A stretch of 6,458 nucleotides of DNA from Gammaproteobacteria bacterium (GTDB taxonomy: Bacteria; Pseudomonadota; Gammaproteobacteria; UBA6429; Thiohalophilaceae): assembly GCA_029882235.1 (NCBI GenBank), contig JAOULB010000121.1, forward strand, positions 1-6,458, given 5' to 3'. Positions 4,674-6,458 of the stretch are shown in pieces; position 1 is the first letter of the stretch, and every line of letters starts with the position of its first letter. The position numbers and the translations under genes were made by a program. The notes below the pieces were generated by a model, which worked only from the letters and a program-made list of their open reading frames with translations, did no database searches and had not been told where the DNA came from.

Positions 4674-6458
4674 GCCTCTGAACTCTGTTTATGTTGTTCC
4701 AGTAAATAACCCATCAAACTTCTTAACTTGCCGGGTGAGACCGGTTTATGTAGCAACTTGAAGCCACTGTCTTTGGCTTCACGCAGACGTTCGGGGTCGG
4801 TATCGCCAGTGAGTATGATGGCTGGAATGTCTTTCTTATATATAGTATGAATCTGCCGAATGGCGTCGATACCGTTTTCATTCTCCCGCAGGCGATAGTC
4901 GGTGAGAATAATATCGATGTTAGCGCCATCCTGAATAATATCGAGCGCCTGTTGGATCGATTCCGTGTCATAAACTTCACAGCCCCATTCCTCAAGTACC
5001 TTGCACATACCAAGGCGAATCATCTCCTCATCATCGATGACCAGCACCCGCGTACCCTGTAGATCATCGGTGAAAGTTTGAGTCGGCGTTGTCTGGGCTA
5101 TAACGGTCCCCACATAGGGCACAGTGATGCGAAAGACTGAACCCTCGTTTGGGGTAGAATTGACTGCGAGATCAGAACCGAGCAGATCGGCCAGTCGTTT
5201 CACGATTGCCAGTCCAAGTCCCAGCCCCTTACGACGATCCCGTTCCGGATTTTCGATCTGGTAAAATTCTTCGAAGATATTGTCCAGTTGATCAGTGGCG
5301 ATACCAATGCCGGTGTCATGCACTTCAATCACAACCTGATCATTTTTTAGCTGACAATCCAGCTTTACACTCCCTTTCTGAGTATAACGAATGGCATTGG
5401 AAACCAGATTACGTATAATGCGTTCCAGCATGGAAGGATCGCTATGCACGACATAATCACAATCGATTACCTCAAATTGTAGTGACTTACTCGCAGCCAA
5501 TTCACCAAAGTCAGTCTGTATGCGTTGCATGAGTGGGCGTAGTTGAAAATCAGTAGGTTTAGGTTCCAGCACTCCGGCATCAAGTTTGGAAATGTCCAGC
5601 AGAGAATTTAACAAGTCACTTAGCGCATCAGTTGAGATACGAATATTATCGACAATATCTCGCACCTCTGGATAGGTGATTCGGTTTTCCAGTGCATCAA
5701 CAAACAGACCCAGGGCATGCAAAGGCTGGCGCAAGTCGTGGCTAGCGGCGGCGAGAAATTTTGATTTGGAAACATCGGCCTGTACCGCTTCTTCACGAGA
5801 CCGTTCCGCCTGATGGTTTTTATCTTTCAGGTCTTTAACCAAGTCGAGGTTTTCAAGCCGAAGATTGATCGACTGTATTACGGCGCGTTTCATATGGTGG
5901 CCACTCATCAGGATCGTGAACACATACATAATCAGCATCAGGCTTATATTAAAATGCAGTTGTGTCTCTTGCTGTAACAACACCGTGAGAAAAGGGAGCG
6001 CAATCAACAGTGCCAGCGCATAAAAAGCACGCAAATAAGGGGCAAGGATGGCGATGCCTGCTGCGGTGATGCCCAGTATGACAATCATCAGAAACACCAG
6101 GGCGGTGAGATCGGTCATGACGTTAGGCCACAGGCTAGTACTACCCCAGCCGATACCCAGCAATGCTCCACCCAGTGGAAACAGGATGATCCAACGTTGT
6201 AGATTCCGTTTCGCTGGAGGGGTACGGCGATACCATGTGGTGGTGATGATAAAGGTGACAGATAGAATGCTGATGTACGCAGCCCAGATGAGTAGCTGGT
6301 TGTAAGGTACGATATTTCTGAAGAAGGCGACCATGATAGCGGTGATAATGAGCTGGCAGACCATAATGGTGTTCAGCGGCTGGTAAAACAGGATTTGCGC
6401 CAGTTCCGCAAGGACCTGTTGTGGCCGGTCAATATCAGCAGAACGGTGAACCGTTGTG
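4670..6458 (-). CDS. Membrane hybrid histidine kinase with C-terminal receiver domain, 5' end outside window
   Basis: Numbering is from the Met at 6364. The frame stays open for another 31 codons to the window edge (ending QVLAELAQILFYQPLNTI just before that Met), with no start codon and no Shine-Dalgarno at 6364, so the true start lies beyond 6458. Order: about six membrane segments (about 3-17, 23-43, 58-74, 86-108, 112-131, 139-154), a coiled-coil-like linker (165-195), then the HisKA dimerisation domain with His209 in AAASHDLRQPLHALG. The ATPase domain has the N box RNLVSNAIRYT (Asn323), G1 DTGIGI (Asp350) and G2 KGLGLGLAIVKRL (379-391). The C-terminal receiver (about 438-555) has D444-D445, phosphoacceptor Asp489 (LTDYRL), Thr519 and Lys540 (LLHKPV). 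All catalytic residues are intact. There is no Hpt, PAS or periplasmic sensor domain in view, so the signal is probably sensed in or near the membrane. The likely partner is the convergent response regulator. Confidence 0.95.
   Translation of the reverse strand, partial: TTVHRSADIDRPQQVLAELAQILFYQPLNTIMVCQLIITAIMVAFFRNIVPYNQLLIWAAYISILSVTFIITTTWYRRTPPAKRNLQRWIILFPLGGALLGIGWGSTSLWPNVMTDLTALVFLMIVILGITAAGIAILAPYLRAFYALALLIALPFLTVLLQQETQLHFNISLMLIMYVFTILMSGHHMKRAVIQSINLRLENLDLVKDLKDKNHQAERSREEAVQADVSKSKFLAAASHDLRQPLHALGLFVDALENRITYPEVRDIVDNIRISTDALSDLLNSLLDISKLDAGVLEPKPTDFQLRPLMQRIQTDFGELAASKSLQFEVIDCDYVVHSDPSMLERIIRNLVSNAIRYTQKGSVKLDCQLKNDQVVIEVHDTGIGIATDQLDNIFEEFYQIENPERDRRKGLGLGLAIVKRLADLLGSDLAVNSTPNEGSVFRITVPYVGTVIAQTTPTQTFTDDLQGTRVLVIDDEEMIRLGMCKVLEEWGCEVYDTESIQQALDIIQDGANIDIILTDYRLRENENGIDAIRQIHTIYKKDIPAIILTGDTDPERLREAKDSGFKLLHKPVSPGKLRSLMGYLLEQHKQSSEA

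Overview
The window suggests a gammaproteobacterium of moderate GC content (my impression is mid-40s percent; not computed). The main clue is the left edge, which holds the last 71 codons of glmS ending in the highly conserved DQPRNLAKSVTVE tail. I cannot name the genus.

Layout: six genes alternate strictly in strand (+ - + - + -). From the left they are the glmS 3' end (+), a cyclic-nucleotide-binding-fold protein without a DNA-binding domain (-), a DUF2235/Tle1-like alpha/beta hydrolase with a C-terminal membrane region (+), a YdjM-family inner-membrane metal-dependent hydrolase (-), a NarL/FixJ-type response regulator (+), and a multi-pass membrane hybrid histidine kinase with a C-terminal receiver domain (-). 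The kinase reading frame stays open to the right edge of the window. It is therefore best treated as truncated by the window and not as starting at the internal ATG at 6364.

The alternating order gives three tail-to-tail pairs with almost no space between them: 3 bp, 18 bp and a 4-bp overlap. I see no hairpin terminators there. It also gives two divergent intergenic regions, 1011-1274 and 3858-4028, which must carry the promoters. Candidate promoter elements and a perfect TAATCT-N6-AGATTA inverted repeat lie in them. Every complete gene appears to be transcribed on its own; there is no operon.

Function: the response regulator and hybrid kinase very probably form a cognate two-component system whose signal and target genes are not visible here. 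The hydrolase, the CNB-fold protein and the YdjM protein have no obvious shared pathway. The region just downstream of glmS is the classical Tn7 attachment position, but no Tn7 ends or transposition genes are present. I found no tRNA, rRNA, CRISPR, insertion sequence or clearly new multi-gene system. The most interesting items are the membrane-anchored Tle1-like hydrolase without secretion-system partners, the CNB protein lacking the usual ribose-binding Glu, and the tail-to-tail architecture.
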